A stretch of DNA of 64,000 bases from Dipteris shenzhenensis (GCA_047967505.1 CM106538.1), one strand, 5' to 3'. Positions 24,421 to 37,389 are shown, counted from the stretch's first letter. The notes: a model not told the origin generated them from the letters alone. Translations and numbers: made by a program.

Positions 24421-24740
24421 TTATGTATTTATTAAGTCATTATAGTTAGACAAGGATTATGTATTTATTAAGTCATTATACTGAGACAAGGATTATAGGT
24501 TTTTCGTTTTGGATGGAAAACAATGGTGCTCATCACTAAACAAAATTATGGTAAATGATTAACATGATTGTGATGGTGGTTGAGGATAATAGGGCATTAC
24601 AATTATGTATTTAATAAGGTATTATAGTTAAACAAGGTTTATAGTTTTTTAGTTTTGGATGGAGAACAATGGTGCTTATCACTAAACAAAATTATGGTAC
24701 ATGATTAACATGATTGTGATTGCGGTTGAGGATAATAGCA
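24421..24740 (+). repeat. Nested duplications (36 bp x2 and about 140 bp x2)
   Basis: TTATGTATTTATTAAGTCAT- units sit in tandem at 24421-24456 and 24457-24492. The unit beginning at 24457 and running to about 24590 (through TTTTGGATGGAAAACAATGG and TGATTAACATGATTGTGAT) recurs at 24603-24739 with about 90 percent identity by eye. Confidence 0.8.
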
Positions 24741-24749
24741 TCAATCATT

Positions 24750-26335
24750 AGTTTATGGATGATCAATGAATAACAAAGGATAAGCTCAAACAAGATTATC
24801 ATTTGACATTCGATATGAGCGCTGACAAAGAAAGTTGTAAAAGGTAATGACATTCCATATATTGTTATGAGGAAAACGTTGAGGATGGAAGTAGGAATAC
24901 ATGCTAGCTAAACCAAGGGTGCTTTTAAAGGCCCGATAGCACTTTTGTTCCACAAACTATTCAAACATTAATCATTGATGTTTTGGATGGAAATGTGTTC
25001 AAGTATGGATAATATGTGCCCTCTTTTACATGAAGCGTCTCATCGTAATAATGTTTATTACTTCTAATTATTTGCAAGAAATAAGCATATGCATGGACAC
25101 ACGGATCAAGCCGCTTGTGGAGCATGTATTAATTGAGAAACTTCATGTGAGTGTGACTTCCACATGAGTGAAAAGGGCCTTCGATGAAAACATTATGATA
25201 GCTATGAGTTGTTTGAGGAGGGAAAGGAATAGAAGGTTGGATCAACCATGCAAAAGTAGGACAAATCTATAAAGTCAGGTGGCTTGTCTTGGAGTACCAA
25301 AAATCTCTCCTAACGCTTGGCCTTAGTGGTTTTGTCCTCTCTCGATGTCGAATGAGTGATTGCAAGTCAATGTGAAAAGGGGTCCTACAAGTCGGTGGTT
25401 GAGGGCATGTGGATTGCTGGAAAGTTGAAAGAGATGGGTGGGGGAAGTGTGCAAGCATGAATGTGACTAGGAGAATGTATCCACAAAAAGGTGCTTTATG
25501 TGAGAGTCAAGGCAAGGTGTTTACGAAGAATGAGAGAGACACTTGCATTAGGGGGAGGTGGGAAGTGTAAAAAGGGTTCATGATGAGAGTGGACATGAGG
25601 GGCAAGGTGGAGAAAAAAGGAAGACCGTTCTTGGATACAAGGTCATGGTCATGCTTGACTGCTTTTATTGGATGGTTGCCTTGCTAGTTTGGTAGCATGT
25701 TGAAGACTGCTCGCTGAAATGTAAGCATATCATGTTTTGATGATAAAGGTGGGGGTGCCAATTCTCTTAGGTGCCTCGAACAATGAGGCAAGTAAATTGG
25801 TGTTGTTTTATTTCCTCTTGAAAAAATTTCAAGGAGGGGAAGGGAACATGAGCTGTTGCCCATAAGAGTAATGATGGTTGGTGACAATTGGTCGAATCAG
25901 TAATAGGCATGTAGGTAGCTCATAGTTGGCATCACCTCACATGGGCTAAATAGTCACAATATGCTTGATTCTCAAGCATGGGCCTCCTTGCACGACATTG
26001 AGGCAGCTACGGTCTTTTCTTATTAAGCCAATTTCACACAAGGGGGATACAATGACTTTTAGTGTGATCGAACTCAAAGGCCATGGATGGTCGACCGAAC
26101 CTTTGAGAGCCACATCACCAATATCTTTTGGCTTGGCAAAGCGCACTTGTGTCTTAAAGGGGTGGTGTCTTGTCAACATGCCCTTTGTGTCTTTTTTTTG
26201 GGGTGCGCTCTTGTGAATATGAGAGCAATTATAATATAGGATCATAACAAAAACTCAAACTTTTGAAGGGAAGACACATCCTTGGAAAAAAAAAATTGTC
26301 AAGGAAAAACACATCCCTTGAAAAATGTAAATTAA
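24750..26335. other. Gene-free stretch
   Basis: No coding frame with a family motif and no repeat was recognised. There are only short ORFs on both strands. Confidence 0.5.
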
Positions 26336-26339
26336 ATTA

Positions 26340-27440
26340 GTGTTATTACACAAAGGCGGAAGGAGAGCACCAAACCGAGGGGGGGACCTTCACACGGCGG
26401 GACAGCCTTTAAGTACCAAAAAGAAAAATACACCAGCCTTACAATCCTTCCGTAACAAAGAAGACAAAAGAAAGTGGGAAAAGCAAAAGGGGAAAAAAAA
26501 AGAAAAGACGTGGTAGGTGCGGGGGGGGGCCAGGGGGGGGAACGGATAAATAAAAAAGCCGAAATACAGGGAATAATCAAAAAGAGGCTGCCCTGACAAA
26601 AATTTTGTTAAAGTAGAGAAATACGATGTACGGGTACGGAGGAGGGGCCAAGCCCAAAATATACGCGTAGGCCGAACTATAGGAGCAGTCGCATTGAATG
26701 CAAAAAGTTAGTCTACTTATACGGACGGGGAAAAAGGGTTTGTGCTGTCGCGGTCTGGCCGCCTGCCGGCAAACGCGACGCGGATGACCGGCAGTAGCCG
26801 GTGAAGTTAAAAAAGCCTTCACCTTGTCATTTGTGAAGATCGCCGCGGGCTGCCCGCGGGCAGCTATTCCATAATTAGCTCAGAACGGAGGCAAGAAAGA
26901 TTTGTACCCGAAAACGACGTAGCCAAACCCACATTCATGCACCTGCCTAGGTTTAGTTTAGCAATTCCGTTTGTACCTGGAAAGGCGTTGTTGCGCCCCG
27001 TAGGTAGTCAGGACTCAGAATTTAGCATATGCGGTGCACGCGGGTCAAGCTGATAGCAAACCGCCAAATTTAGTTAAGGCTAGATCGAGCAGACGGTGCC
27101 CGCACCAGACGGGGGACGCCCATTGGCTGAACACAGAGATATTTTGTGAAGGTAGGGACAGGAACATTAACTAAAGCTGCGCGTGAAGGGACGGATCGGT
27201 TGAGATATCTTAACCGGGGTCCGGCGACTATATATATAAAAAAGAGGCTGTTTTGAAATGACCAGATTCACGAAAACGAAAACGCCTGCCTGTCTGTTAT
27301 AAAATCATGTCAGCCACGATCATTAGGGCGCCCGCCGGCCAGCCACGCGGCCAGGCGGCGGGCGCCCTGTTAAAAAGTGGCTTTTCACCCTTCTCCCCTG
27401 CCCTCGAAACTGGCGAAAAAGGTCCCCCCCTCTTGAGTTC
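26340..27440. other. CpG-rich, G-run-rich compositional island
   Basis: About 1.1 kb differs sharply from its AT-rich, CpG-poor flanks. CG dinucleotides are frequent, there are G runs (26521-26529 and 26533-26540), and there are strong palindromes: GCTGCCCGCGGGCAGC at 26849-26864, and inverted arms GGGCGCCCGCCG (27326-27337) and CGGCGGGCGCCC (27356-27367). AAAAAGAGGCTG occurs at 26579-26590 and 27239-27250. No long ORF with a known motif was found. Possible sources are an organellar insert, unmethylated DNA of other origin, or assembly error. Confidence 0.55.
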
Positions 27441-27860
27441 GAATCTCCTTTGGTAATAGACCTCTTCTCTCGTGCTTCCAAATGCCCTCCGGTCCTTTCC
27501 TTCTCCCCACCCCCACCCCCCCCCTAGCTTTTCTCGAAGTTGATTCGATCTCCCCTTTTCAACGTGCCAACTTGTTGGCTTCTCCCTCATACTTGTTTGG
27601 CGTCTCCTCATTGGCCACACCCATATCCTCCCCAACACTCCACTCCCTTGGCCCCCCCCCCTTCTCCCTCCTTAGAGCACTTCCCTTTTGTAGGCCCAAA
27701 CCTGGCACCTTGGATAATGGTGTCCCTCGCAAATCCCAGTCCTGCTCTCATATTGCCCACACCCACAGGACACACACACTGATCTAGGCTTCCTTGTAGG
27801 CCTCACAGTGCTTGTCCTAGAAAAGTTGAATACCATCCCATCCCCCCCCCCCCCCCCATT
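27420..27860 (+). repeat. Pyrimidine-rich DNA with long C runs
   Basis: C-rich and CT-rich sequence includes runs of nine or more C near 27519 and 27652 and a run of about 17 C at 27842-27858. Such runs are prone to sequencing and assembly length error. ORFs on either strand are compositional shadows. Confidence 0.7.
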
Positions 27861-27869
27861 TTCCAAACC

Positions 27870-29178
27870 AAAAAGGAAAGTGGCATTATGCTCCCTACCT
27901 TTCAACTTTTGATTTGTGAGCTCAGCACGGACAAGTGCACAGTGCACTCCCCTAGCTTCAAATTGTGCAAATCCTCTTGGTCCATACAAATACAGGGCAT
28001 GGATCCCACGTCCTCCTCCTAAAGTCTCTTGACATCCCTCTTGGAGGAGCGCCCTTCCTAGATTTCCTCCCAAGTGTACATAATGGCTAGGGAAATCTAC
28101 AAGCAAGATCTTAAAGGTAAGGGAAAAAGACAAGTCGCAAAGTAAAGATACCATGTGCATTAGTTAAGAAATTCAGTTAAAGACCCTTTTAAAGAAAGTA
28201 AAATTGGTACAAAAATATTTTTATAAAGGAGAAAGTTATATTCCCCTTTATTTATTAATCCCCACAAAGATTGTCTTTCTTGATGTCATGTCTTTCGAAA
28301 TGAGAGCTCTCGAAAAGAAAGTTGGAGGGGTGGAAAGGCGAATGGCATCTCACCTTTAAGTTTAGAAATGCCCACTAAAGTGTGTACGAACTTGCAGCTC
28401 ACTCTTGACATAACTATTAAAGACCAACTTTACATGCTTTTGAATTAAATATTCATGCTGAAAAGAAAAACCTGCAATATGTGCATAAAGGTTACTTTTG
28501 CACGAAGTTTCTTACATGTCTATATGCATGGGCCACCGTGAAGATAACGACTTTAACACTTTGAATTTGTGGAAAGTTGGCATAAAGCTTCTATGTGCCT
28601 CAATGAAAGGGCCCATCCCCTAAAGACAAAGAATCATGAGCTTTTCAAATATAGTCATAAGGCTTATTCTATAATAATTTCTTTCCTCTTTACAAAAAGA
28701 AGAGAGTCACATGTTATCATAAGTATCTCTTTCTTCTTTAAAAAATATTGTGCTTAGCTTAAAGACACATGCTGCAATGAATGATCACATTCTTCTCTAG
28801 TTATTTAAAGAATCATTGGCTTTGAGGAATGGAATGGATTGTACCCATTGATCATAGGTAAGTCATATTAAATTTTTATTGAAAGTAACATAGATCATGA
28901 GAGGCCCCTACTTTTGAAGGCTACTAGCCTTGTTTCACAATATGTGTTAAGTCCTTCCATTCTCTCAAACTCATATAAAGTCACAATAAAGTTGGATCCA
29001 ACTATCTTTATAAGGCATGCATTTTCATTTTCACATTTGAAATTCAATTGTTTATGTCTTTAATCATTGTAGAAAATCATACTCATTCACCCATTGAACC
29101 AAATTATGACAATCCAGCCGCCATCGAGCAAGGTGCAGACGTTTACCATTATCAACATGGAAAATTGGTGTCTAGGTT
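27870..29178. other. Gene-free stretch
   Basis: No family motif or repeat was recognised. Sequence is AT-rich and unremarkable up to the LINE insertion site. Confidence 0.45.
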
Positions 29179-30090
29179 CCACTTCCACATTTTAAACAAG
29201 AAAAAGTGATATATTCCATTCAAAACGAATCATACAATAGGTGGGAGAGAAAGTACTCTATCCCTAGCCTCAACAATGTGGCAAAAAAGCCATGGTGGTG
29301 GTCTAAAATGCCATGACATCCCAAAAGGGGTCAAATGAAAAAATAATGAGCAGTCCCATGTCCTCATGAAGGATAAAAGTGTCCCACGAGCTGCCAAAGA
29401 GGTGCCTGTACACCGCTCCCACTAACTCCTGAGAGTGAAGATAATCTCCGCCCAAATGGAAGCGAGAGTGTCAGCCTCCGTGCATAAATGGCCCCCAAGG
29501 ACAAAAGAACATCGCGAACACCATATCCGCAATAGGGTAATGCTGGAAATCACTCCCAGGCTGACCCTGTAGGTGAAGTAGGCATGGAATCCTGAGCTGG
29601 TATAGGTACCAAAAGTAAATCTTGCGGCTCCATGATGCTGACATCTGTGGGAGCCCGTCTCTGACGACGCTGCATGAAGAAACCATGGTCTCCTGGCTCT
29701 GACTCAAAGAGAGCAAAGGCTCCAGATCCTCTCCACCAAAGGGCAGCGCCCCATGTCATCAGAAAGGACTCGGATGTAACATATGAGAAGAACTTGAAGA
29801 TACCTGTCCATACCACTCTAGAGCTGGGGCAGCTCCATAAACAATGCTTACTAGATTCCTCTGCAAGCTGACAATGCATACACAAGGAGGGTCTACCCAT
29901 CTGCTGAAGCCAAGTACCCACAGGTATACCCCTATGTATAGTAAGCCAAAGAAAGTAGGAGACTTTCTTGGCTCTACTGATGCCCCAAAAGTGAGTTTAG
30001 TAGCTCAACAAGAGGTCTACAGTAAGTCCCTGTGCGTACCAATGCTGTGAGGCAGATGGTAGGTGATGAGAGCCACTTCCACATTTTAAA
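29179..30090 (-). mobile_element. 5'-truncated LINE with 18-bp target duplication
   Basis: An 18-bp direct repeat, CCACTTCCACATTTTAAA, occurs at 29179-29196 and 30073-30090. The 876 bp between read on the minus strand as the end of a LINE ORF2: FWGISRAKKVSYFLWL, HRGIPVGTWLQQMGRPS, then the zf-RVT motif CMHCQLAEESSKHCLWSCP (CX2C..H..C) and SSRVVW. The minus-strand 3' end reads GAATGGAATATATCACTTTTTC rather than a long poly-A. Size, orientation and flanking duplication fit target-primed reverse transcription with early 5' truncation. The coding part carries a stop near 30000. Confidence 0.88.
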
Positions 30091-30677
30091 AATTTGCCTA
30101 GAGTTTTGTTCACACTTACTTTGACAAGCTCTCTAGATCCAATTTAAGGAGGCATTTTAGAATAGAGATCTATTTATGGAGAGTTAAACCTAACAAAGTA
30201 TGCCCTTGGATGTTCATGATTTTGTGTGGAGATATCTTTCTCATTGATTATGGTAAGGTTCAAAAGGTACATTTCACAATACCCTAGGCCTTTGCCATTC
30301 TATATTGTAATTAAGTATGCTCTTATCATCTTTGCACATCAAGAAGTGGGCATCTCTGAGAAACACTATTTGAATACTATGCCACTTTCTTCTCTCAAAA
30401 GGTTACCTTTATCACATTATTATGTTTCTATGAGGCAAACTTTCCCTATGTGACATCTAACATATTTTATAAACATGACATGTATAGGTTTGGAATTTTT
30501 AGCTCGCCTTTATGCGAGCTTGTGCCTAAAAAATGGACACATCTTTATTAACGTGCCTACTTCTTAGTACAACATCATGCTTGTAATGAACATATTGACT
30601 AACTTATCACACAAGTCTACACCTTGTACGTGTACATGTGTTTTTGCGCAAGCATGTGTGCCTACATGTGTAAGATA

Positions 30678-30820
<143 letters not shown>

Positions 30821-30839
30821 TAAAGACTATAATACAATA

Positions 30840-33800
30840 ACATGAGAGCCTTTTGCTGGTTGATGCTAGAATGTAGATTCAAAGGTCCCTCAGAATTTAA
30901 GAACTACTCAATAGATATCTTAGCATCACATGCTAAAAGATTTTGGTGGGGCATTTTACATGCCATACAAAAAACATTATCTTCCATTATATTTGGAGGA
31001 TGTATAGAAAGCATCAAAACTAAAATGGGGTAGATTATTGTGTGTCATAACCATGATGTGTAAGAGAAAAGAGATTAGAGGGCATTATTCTTTATTATAA
31101 GCTCGTCATCACTTTTGTTTGCAACTAAAGCATTGGACCTTTCTTTTGGGTACCACAACATGTTCCGAGAAGTTGAAGAAAAGTTTGAACTAGTTTACTT
31201 TGGAGAACACTATTTCAATACATTTATAAATTTTGTGTCACAATAAAGTTAGGGAAAAGTCATTTGGATTGGCTCTTGAAATTGAAGTAGAGTATAAAAT
31301 ATCACTACCTTTGCTCCATTTAGAAACTTTGATCTCAAAAGAAAGGTGGGAAAAAGCCATCTAGATGAGAAACATCCATCTTGAAGTAGAGCATAAACTA
31401 TGACTACCTTTTACAATTTGATGTACTTATTCAAACTTGATATTTTTAAATAAAATACTTTCTTCAATTTGAATATGATGGTATACAAGTAGCATGATGT
31501 ACAATCTCAGCTTTAACTGCATTATACTGCCTTCATGATTTGGAGAATGTGCTAAGCCAAGCACATGTTTTTCCACCTCAAAAGTGTGAATATTGTCATT
31601 AAATATTGTTGGATTCTATTTGTAATACAAGATATATATGAGTTAATATTTCATTGCATAGCTTTGATTACTAGACTCATAAGTGCAGAAATAATGTAGA
31701 GATTAAGGGAACTATTTAAAAGTCAAACAATCGACTAAAGTGAAAAAGAGTTATGATATAAAAACTAAGGAGATCACATGCTCACGTAAATTTTGAATAT
31801 TGCGAGTCAAGAATGTTTTTATTGCAAGGTGTTGCAATTTGTCTAATACAAAGGCAAAAAGATTTGTTAATAAAAGAGCACATAAGTCTAATAAAGCATT
31901 ATAGATACGACATGGATTTGGTTATCACTTGCATGAGCAAGGTTTCTCACATTCCTAAATATAGCAACATGGATATCATCTTAGTTTTAGTGGTCAGTGC
32001 GAGTGCTTCCTTGGAAGATGTTAGTTCTCCATTATTCTAAATTATCTATGGGATTTATAACAATAAGTTATCTATATTTAGTAAGTTGGATGCTAGAGTT
32101 CCATAACTAGCACTAAAGAGGCTCCAAAGGATTGTAAACCACCCAAATAATCATTCTCTTCCACAATGAAAGAAGGGAGTAGAAGTAAATTGTGAATGCA
32201 TTTGAAGACCTAGACATAGGTCTCAAAAGGTGTGTACCATTACTAGACTTTAAAAAAATGGACATCTTCTCAATAGAAATTCGAACAATAAGCGCAATGA
32301 CGTGGGTAATGAAAACCATTTGGGATAATTTAATCCATAGAGCCGAGGAAAAGGAGTTTGTCATAATAACTAATAGTAGCTCTTGTTAAGTTGGATGCTA
32401 GACATGCCACTTTTGGCTCACATTGCATGGAAAAACGAGGAGAAAACGTAGAACTTCAAGGTGCAATACTTGGTCCCAAACAATAACAAGAGTGCACAAG
32501 TGTGCGTGGGCACTGCCTCCTAGTATAGTAATAAAGCAAGTGCTTTTGGCAAAGGGAGTTAGGCTATTTTTGTAGGATGAGCTCCATATATGACAATTTG
32601 AAACACATGACTTAATTAATTTATTAAAAAAATTACACTTAGAAATTCACAAAAGAGTTTCAATCCTCCACTATAGCACTCCCTCTATGAGGCACTGTTA
32701 ACAAAGAGTTGAAACTCACACAAAGCAATAGTAGAAGTTGAAACATGGTATTCACTTACTTTCATAGTTGAGACAATACCTTTGGGTCTACCAAACAACA
32801 TTTTGTACATGCTAAGATGCATTGTTTATGACAATCAATCCCAACTATCCCAATAGTTTGCATAACATGGTTCTCCTTTCCCTTAGCATGCTTACAAATA
32901 GCAATCCCTCTGCTTGTTGTACCTTGAAAAGCCTACATTACCAATCCTAAGAAGTACCATCATGAAAATACATCTTAATCCTAGACTCTTGTTTCTCACA
33001 TGCATCAAGAATCCCCTTTTCCCAGGGTTTGAAAAAGGGTAGAGACATGTGACCAACCTTTTATTCCACAAAGTACAATAATAAGAGATACATTCCAGGC
33101 ATGCCAATTGAACAACAAGCATGCATACGTTGCAAAAGAGGGACAATTGCAAAAGTGATAAGCATGCATACTCCTCTACAATTTTAATCAACATTTTTGT
33201 CGATTGGCCAGTAAAAGACCTACATTGTACAAACCCAATTAGCCCAATAATGAGGCATCATTAAAAATTCTAAGATCCATTTCTTAGTTTAGAAAAATGT
33301 GGACATGACCAACAAATCATACCTTCGTACTTAGGTTGTAAAACAACGAGGTCTAAGGAAGGGGGAGAAATTCAAGGAAAATACACAAGCAACAAATTTG
33401 AAATTGAAATGAGATAAGGTTTAAAAACATTGAAGTCATTCAATACGTTCCTGTACTTTGATTTCATATGCAAGGAGGATTCAAGGTAACGCAAACAATC
33501 ATTAGTGTAATTTTTGGCCCTGGCTTTCTTTAGAATGCCATTTTTCGTGATTTTATACAATCCATGCACAATTAGCTATTTTATCTTATCACTCCTATCC
33601 TTTATAGGCAATACACTTAATGAGGATATCCATCCACCAATAGCAAAGAACCATATTCATGCTCATGTGAGTGGTGCCATCAATAGCAGATTCCTAGAAT
33701 TCCCTATCATCAACCAAAAAATCCTATGCACCTTTTATGTGATATTTGGGCTATTTCTTTAGCTAGCTTGCATTATAAAATTTGTAATATATTAAGCTTT

Positions 33801-34200
33801 TGTACTCTTGCTGTCCACTCTAATACTTCAACTTGCATATTATTATGGATCTATTGTGGAAACAAAGAAAATAGAAAGAAAGTGGGACACATATTAGAAG
33901 CAAAGAGCAAGGGTTCTACTTGCAACTAGCAACAAGAAAGTGTATATTTAGACATGCATTTGAATGATTCTATAATATGCTGTGTGAAAACTTTGCTAAT
34001 ACAGTTGCCTTGTTAGGTCTTAGGCATTCAAAGTTCTCTACGAATATAGTTGCCTACTTTATTGAAAGAGTTTTCAAAAAATAACCTACCGAGTCTATTA
34101 AGTGACTGGTCAGGCCCAAAAAACAAGACCAATTACAAAATTGCAAAAATGGTTGACAAAAGGGGCCACATTCCCTCAGCCTATGTTGTAAATAGCAAAT
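30840..34200. other. Long AT-rich stretch without recognised gene
   Basis: Short ORFs on both strands lack family motifs. No LTR pair, RNA gene or strong hairpin was seen by eye. Confidence 0.5.
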
Positions 34201-34247
34201 GATAGATTAGACCTTGATATGTGCCCCAATCTCCAAGAGGTTCCTGC

Positions 34248-34283
<36 letters not shown>

Positions 34284-34442
34284 GCGCACACATGCATGCA
34301 CGTATGTACGTAGGCATGCACGTGCACACACACATTTTAATAGTGAAAGTACACACACACATGCATACACACGCACATGCATAGGTACATGCACAAGCGC
34401 ATGTGCACATGCACCTGCACACGTGCACACACACACACACAT
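34248..34442 (+). repeat. (CA)n and alternating purine-pyrimidine tract
   Basis: A (CA)14-type run at 34251-34280 is followed by about 160 bp of mixed CA, TG, CG and GCATGCAC words with a short A/T interruption near 34335, ending in another (CA)n. Nearly every step alternates purine and pyrimidine, the pattern that favours Z-DNA. Confidence 0.93.
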
Positions 34443-34969
34443 CCGGTTCATCTATCATGTTCCTTTCACTCTTGAAGCCACATTACATTTTGATGTAGGT
34501 ACCTTAACTTGCTTCTTCGCTCATTCAATATCAATTTTTATTCTCCTTGGATTATCTTAGCTTCAAGTCACTTCACCTTCAAATTTCCTCTGTGAAAAGC
34601 ATGTATGAATTAATAACATTAGAACACCCATTTACACCGAAGAGCAAGCTTACAAATCATGATATTGTAGCTGTAGTAGAAAATTACTAGCAGTATTGAG
34701 GACTCTATTGAAAGAATTTGATAGTCTATGGTTGGACAATGTAGCAGCCATGAAAATTCAACATACTCAAAATATGGTGAAACATTACATACTCTTTGCT
34801 CCCCCCTTCATATTTTCTACAATCTAGAAGCCCATATTGAGGAATTACCAATATATCTTAAAAAAGAACAAAAGAACAAAAAACTAGCCATCTATATTAA
34901 AATGGGGGGGTCAGGCCCCAAAAAAACCCTATAGAAAAATTAGCTCAAACAAAAAGGGACCAGCGTAGA

Positions 34970-35300
34970 GCCTGTGTGCAAGCAGTGTGAAAGACTTTAA
35001 GAGGCCAACATTGACGATCTGATTTCCAATAGGGTTTTGCTCATGACTGGATCACGTGAACGCATGGCCCAGCTGAGATCCCTTAAGTTGGCCTTAATGA
35101 GAGACATGATTGATGTTTCCTAAGACCTGATGGGTGCCAAGATTGGAACAAAACTTGGTTTCTTATATCCTAGATGGCAAAGAGAATTTGGTTTGCAAGC
35201 TGAAAAAGGGCAAAGAGAATTTGGTTTACAAGCTGAAAAAGGGTTTCTATGGCCTTAATCAAGCACCTAGAGAATGGTAGCACGCTGAAAAAGGGCAAAG
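34970..35300 (+). pseudogene. Degenerate sequence with copia RT repeats
   Basis: Around 35170-35350 the phrase GCAAAGAGAATTTGGTTTGCAAG, coding for KENLVCKL, repeats with short spacing. The following KKGFYGLNQAPREWY matches the copia RT motif K-L-x-K-S-L-Y-G-L-K-Q-A-P-R. Partial short copies here appear to be the seed of the larger tandem array downstream. Confidence 0.6.
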
Positions 35301-36362
35301 AGAATTTGGTTTGCAAGTTGAAAAAGGGTTTCTATGGCCTTAATCAAGCACCTAGAGAATGGTAGCACACAGGTATGGCCATGTAGCATTGAGAGTGGAT
35401 GGGAGGCCTTTTGCTTCTCCAAGCAAGGTTAGCTACCAAATGCCTCCGATAAAGGACTTATGCATTAATCGCTATCTATGAACCGCCACCTCCATGCAGA
35501 AATATATAGATCTATGGTGGAAGGCAAGGCATGGTTCTCTAATGATACTTCTAATGTAAATAGAAGTAGAATTTATAGACTTTCATTAAATAGAAGAGGT
35601 ATTTAGGTCACATTATTCTATAGATGTAATGTAATTTATAATTTAGTAAAAGGGCAAAGAGAATTTGGTTTGCAAGCTGAAAAAGGGTTTCTATGGCCTT
35701 AATCAAGCACCTAGAGAATGGTAGCATGCAGGTATGGCCATGTAGCATTAAGAGTGGATGGGAGGCCTTTTGCCTCTCCAAGCAAGGTTAGCTACCAAAT
35801 GCCTCCGATGAAGGACTTATGCATTAATCCCTATCTATGAACCGCCACCTCTATGCAGAAATATATAGATCTATGGTGGAAGGCAAGGCATGGTTCTCTA
35901 ATGATACTTCTAATGTAAATAGAAGTAGAATTTATAGACTTTCATTAAATAGAAGAGGTATTTAGGTCACATTATTCTATAGATGTAATGTAATTTATAA
36001 TTTAGTAAAAGGGCAAAGAGAATTTGGTTTGCAAGTTGAAAAAGGGTTTCTATGGCCTTAAGCACCTAGAGAATGGTAGCATGCAAGTATGGCCATGTAG
36101 CATTGAGAGTGGATAGGAGGCCTTTTGCCTATCCAAGCAAGGTTAGCTACCAAATGGCTCCGATGAAGGACTTATGCATTAATCCCTATCTATGAACCGC
36201 CACCTCCATGCAGAAATATATAGATCTATGGTGGAAGGCAAGGCATGGTTCTCTAATGATACTTCTAATGTAAATAGAAGTAGAATTTATAGACTTTCAT
36301 TAAATAGAAGAGGTATTTAGGTCACATTATTCTATAGATGTAATGTAATTTATAATTTAGTT
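35295..36362 (+). repeat. 358-bp tandem triplication carrying copia RT motif
   Basis: GCAAAGAGAATTTGG starts copies at 35295, 35653 and 36012, giving periods of 358 and 359 bp. Each unit has the copia motif GFYGLNQAPREW (shifted in copy 3 by a 4-bp deletion), a non-coding middle with GGAAGGCAAGGCATGGTTCT, and an AT-rich end TAATTTATAATTTAG. Copies are about 97-99 percent alike by eye, much closer than the decayed elements around them, so the amplification is recent. Confidence 0.95.
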
Positions 36363-36446
36363 CATAAGAAAATCCAAATTTTCATAAGAAAAGATTTAAG
36401 CATGACCTACATATATGTAGGCCTTTTATTTTATACCTAGAACACA

Positions 36447-37079
36447 TCAAGGTTTTGTATTAGCTAGCCCCTTTGATAATTGCAATGCTCTCCTTCTATA
36501 CATAGGAGCATATTTCCTCCATTTATCACGAAGGCCTAAGGGCATATCAGAGATCATACAATCACAAAAATCATGTAGTCGAAGCTGTGATAGTTGTTTG
36601 CCTAGGGAGGTGGCCCAACCACTTAGATCTCTGGTTGGCCTATAGACCACACTTGTTGGCCAAGTAGGAGCAATCCTCACCAGTGTAGATTGAACAAAGT
36701 TGTACTCTCGAGTTGTCAAATGAAACCGAGTAGCAATACTATTACAATCCATCCACCTGCATCTTCCACGATCCCATAAATCAATCCATCTCACCAATCC
36801 ATGGGTGCATTGACAGCGGGCCATCCTTGGATGTAGTTGAATAGGAGCTACATGATTATTGTAAGCCCATCGACTAACCCATATATTCAGACCAAGTGAA
36901 CTATCCGCAGCAACAAATCTTTGTGCACCTTTCCAATTGTAGTCCTTCAACCTAGAGCGCCATGAAGCAAACAACTTTGAAAGGATATAAGAATGGTGAA
37001 TTTTGACAACAAAGGGGGACAAAAGTACCTCTTGCCATGATATATCATGAGAAATACCTAGCACTCCAGCTTCCTTCAT
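36447..37079 (-). pseudogene. LINE ORF2 segment between RT and zf-RVT
   Basis: The 210-aa open frame has NIWVSRWAYNNHVAPIQLHP, GLVRWIDLWDRGRCRWMD and a following ATRFHLTTREYNF. This resembles the plant LINE post-RT segment, where G-L-x-x-I-x-D-L-W-D and W-x-x-x-x-x-L-x-x-R-F precede the zf-RVT. It has no upstream reverse transcriptase motif (YADD) in this window and stops before the zinc motif, so it is a fragment. A perfect 16-bp palindrome CCTACATATATGTAGG lies just beyond its end (36409-36424). Confidence 0.6.
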
Positions 37080-37311
37080 CCTTCCATCCTTTGTTTTTTA
37101 ACTCATTATAAGTTTTTTTGTTTTGTGTTTTTTTAAACATTTAAGGGCCAATCTTGGTAAATCTTTTTTTATGTCACGGAAGAGTTAGTTGACATTGTAT
37201 TACTTTTGTGCCATACTCTCTTCAATTTATATTGACTTTGCTACTTAGCTCATTTTCTGCATGCTTTGTTGAATTCATATCCTGTAGTGCTTGGATTTAA
37301 TGCTATTGACC

Positions 37312-37386
37312 CTTAATAATAAGAGTCTTCTTAACACTTAATAATAAGAGTCTTCTCGACACTTCATAACTATAGTCTTCTTGATG
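37312..37386 (+). repeat. 30-bp tandem repeat x3
   Basis: Three imperfect copies of CACTTAATAATAAGAGTCTTCTT-, the last diverged to CACTTCATAACTATAGTCTTCTT. Confidence 0.75.
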
Positions 37387-37389
37387 CTA

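Noticed and set aside
34207-34560. Cys/Val and His/Thr-repeat ORFs on both strands
   Set aside because: They translate the (CA)n and alternating purine-pyrimidine tract.
35295-36362. CRISPR-like array
   Set aside because: The units are 358-bp tandem copies with no spacers, in plant DNA; it is an ordinary tandem repeat.
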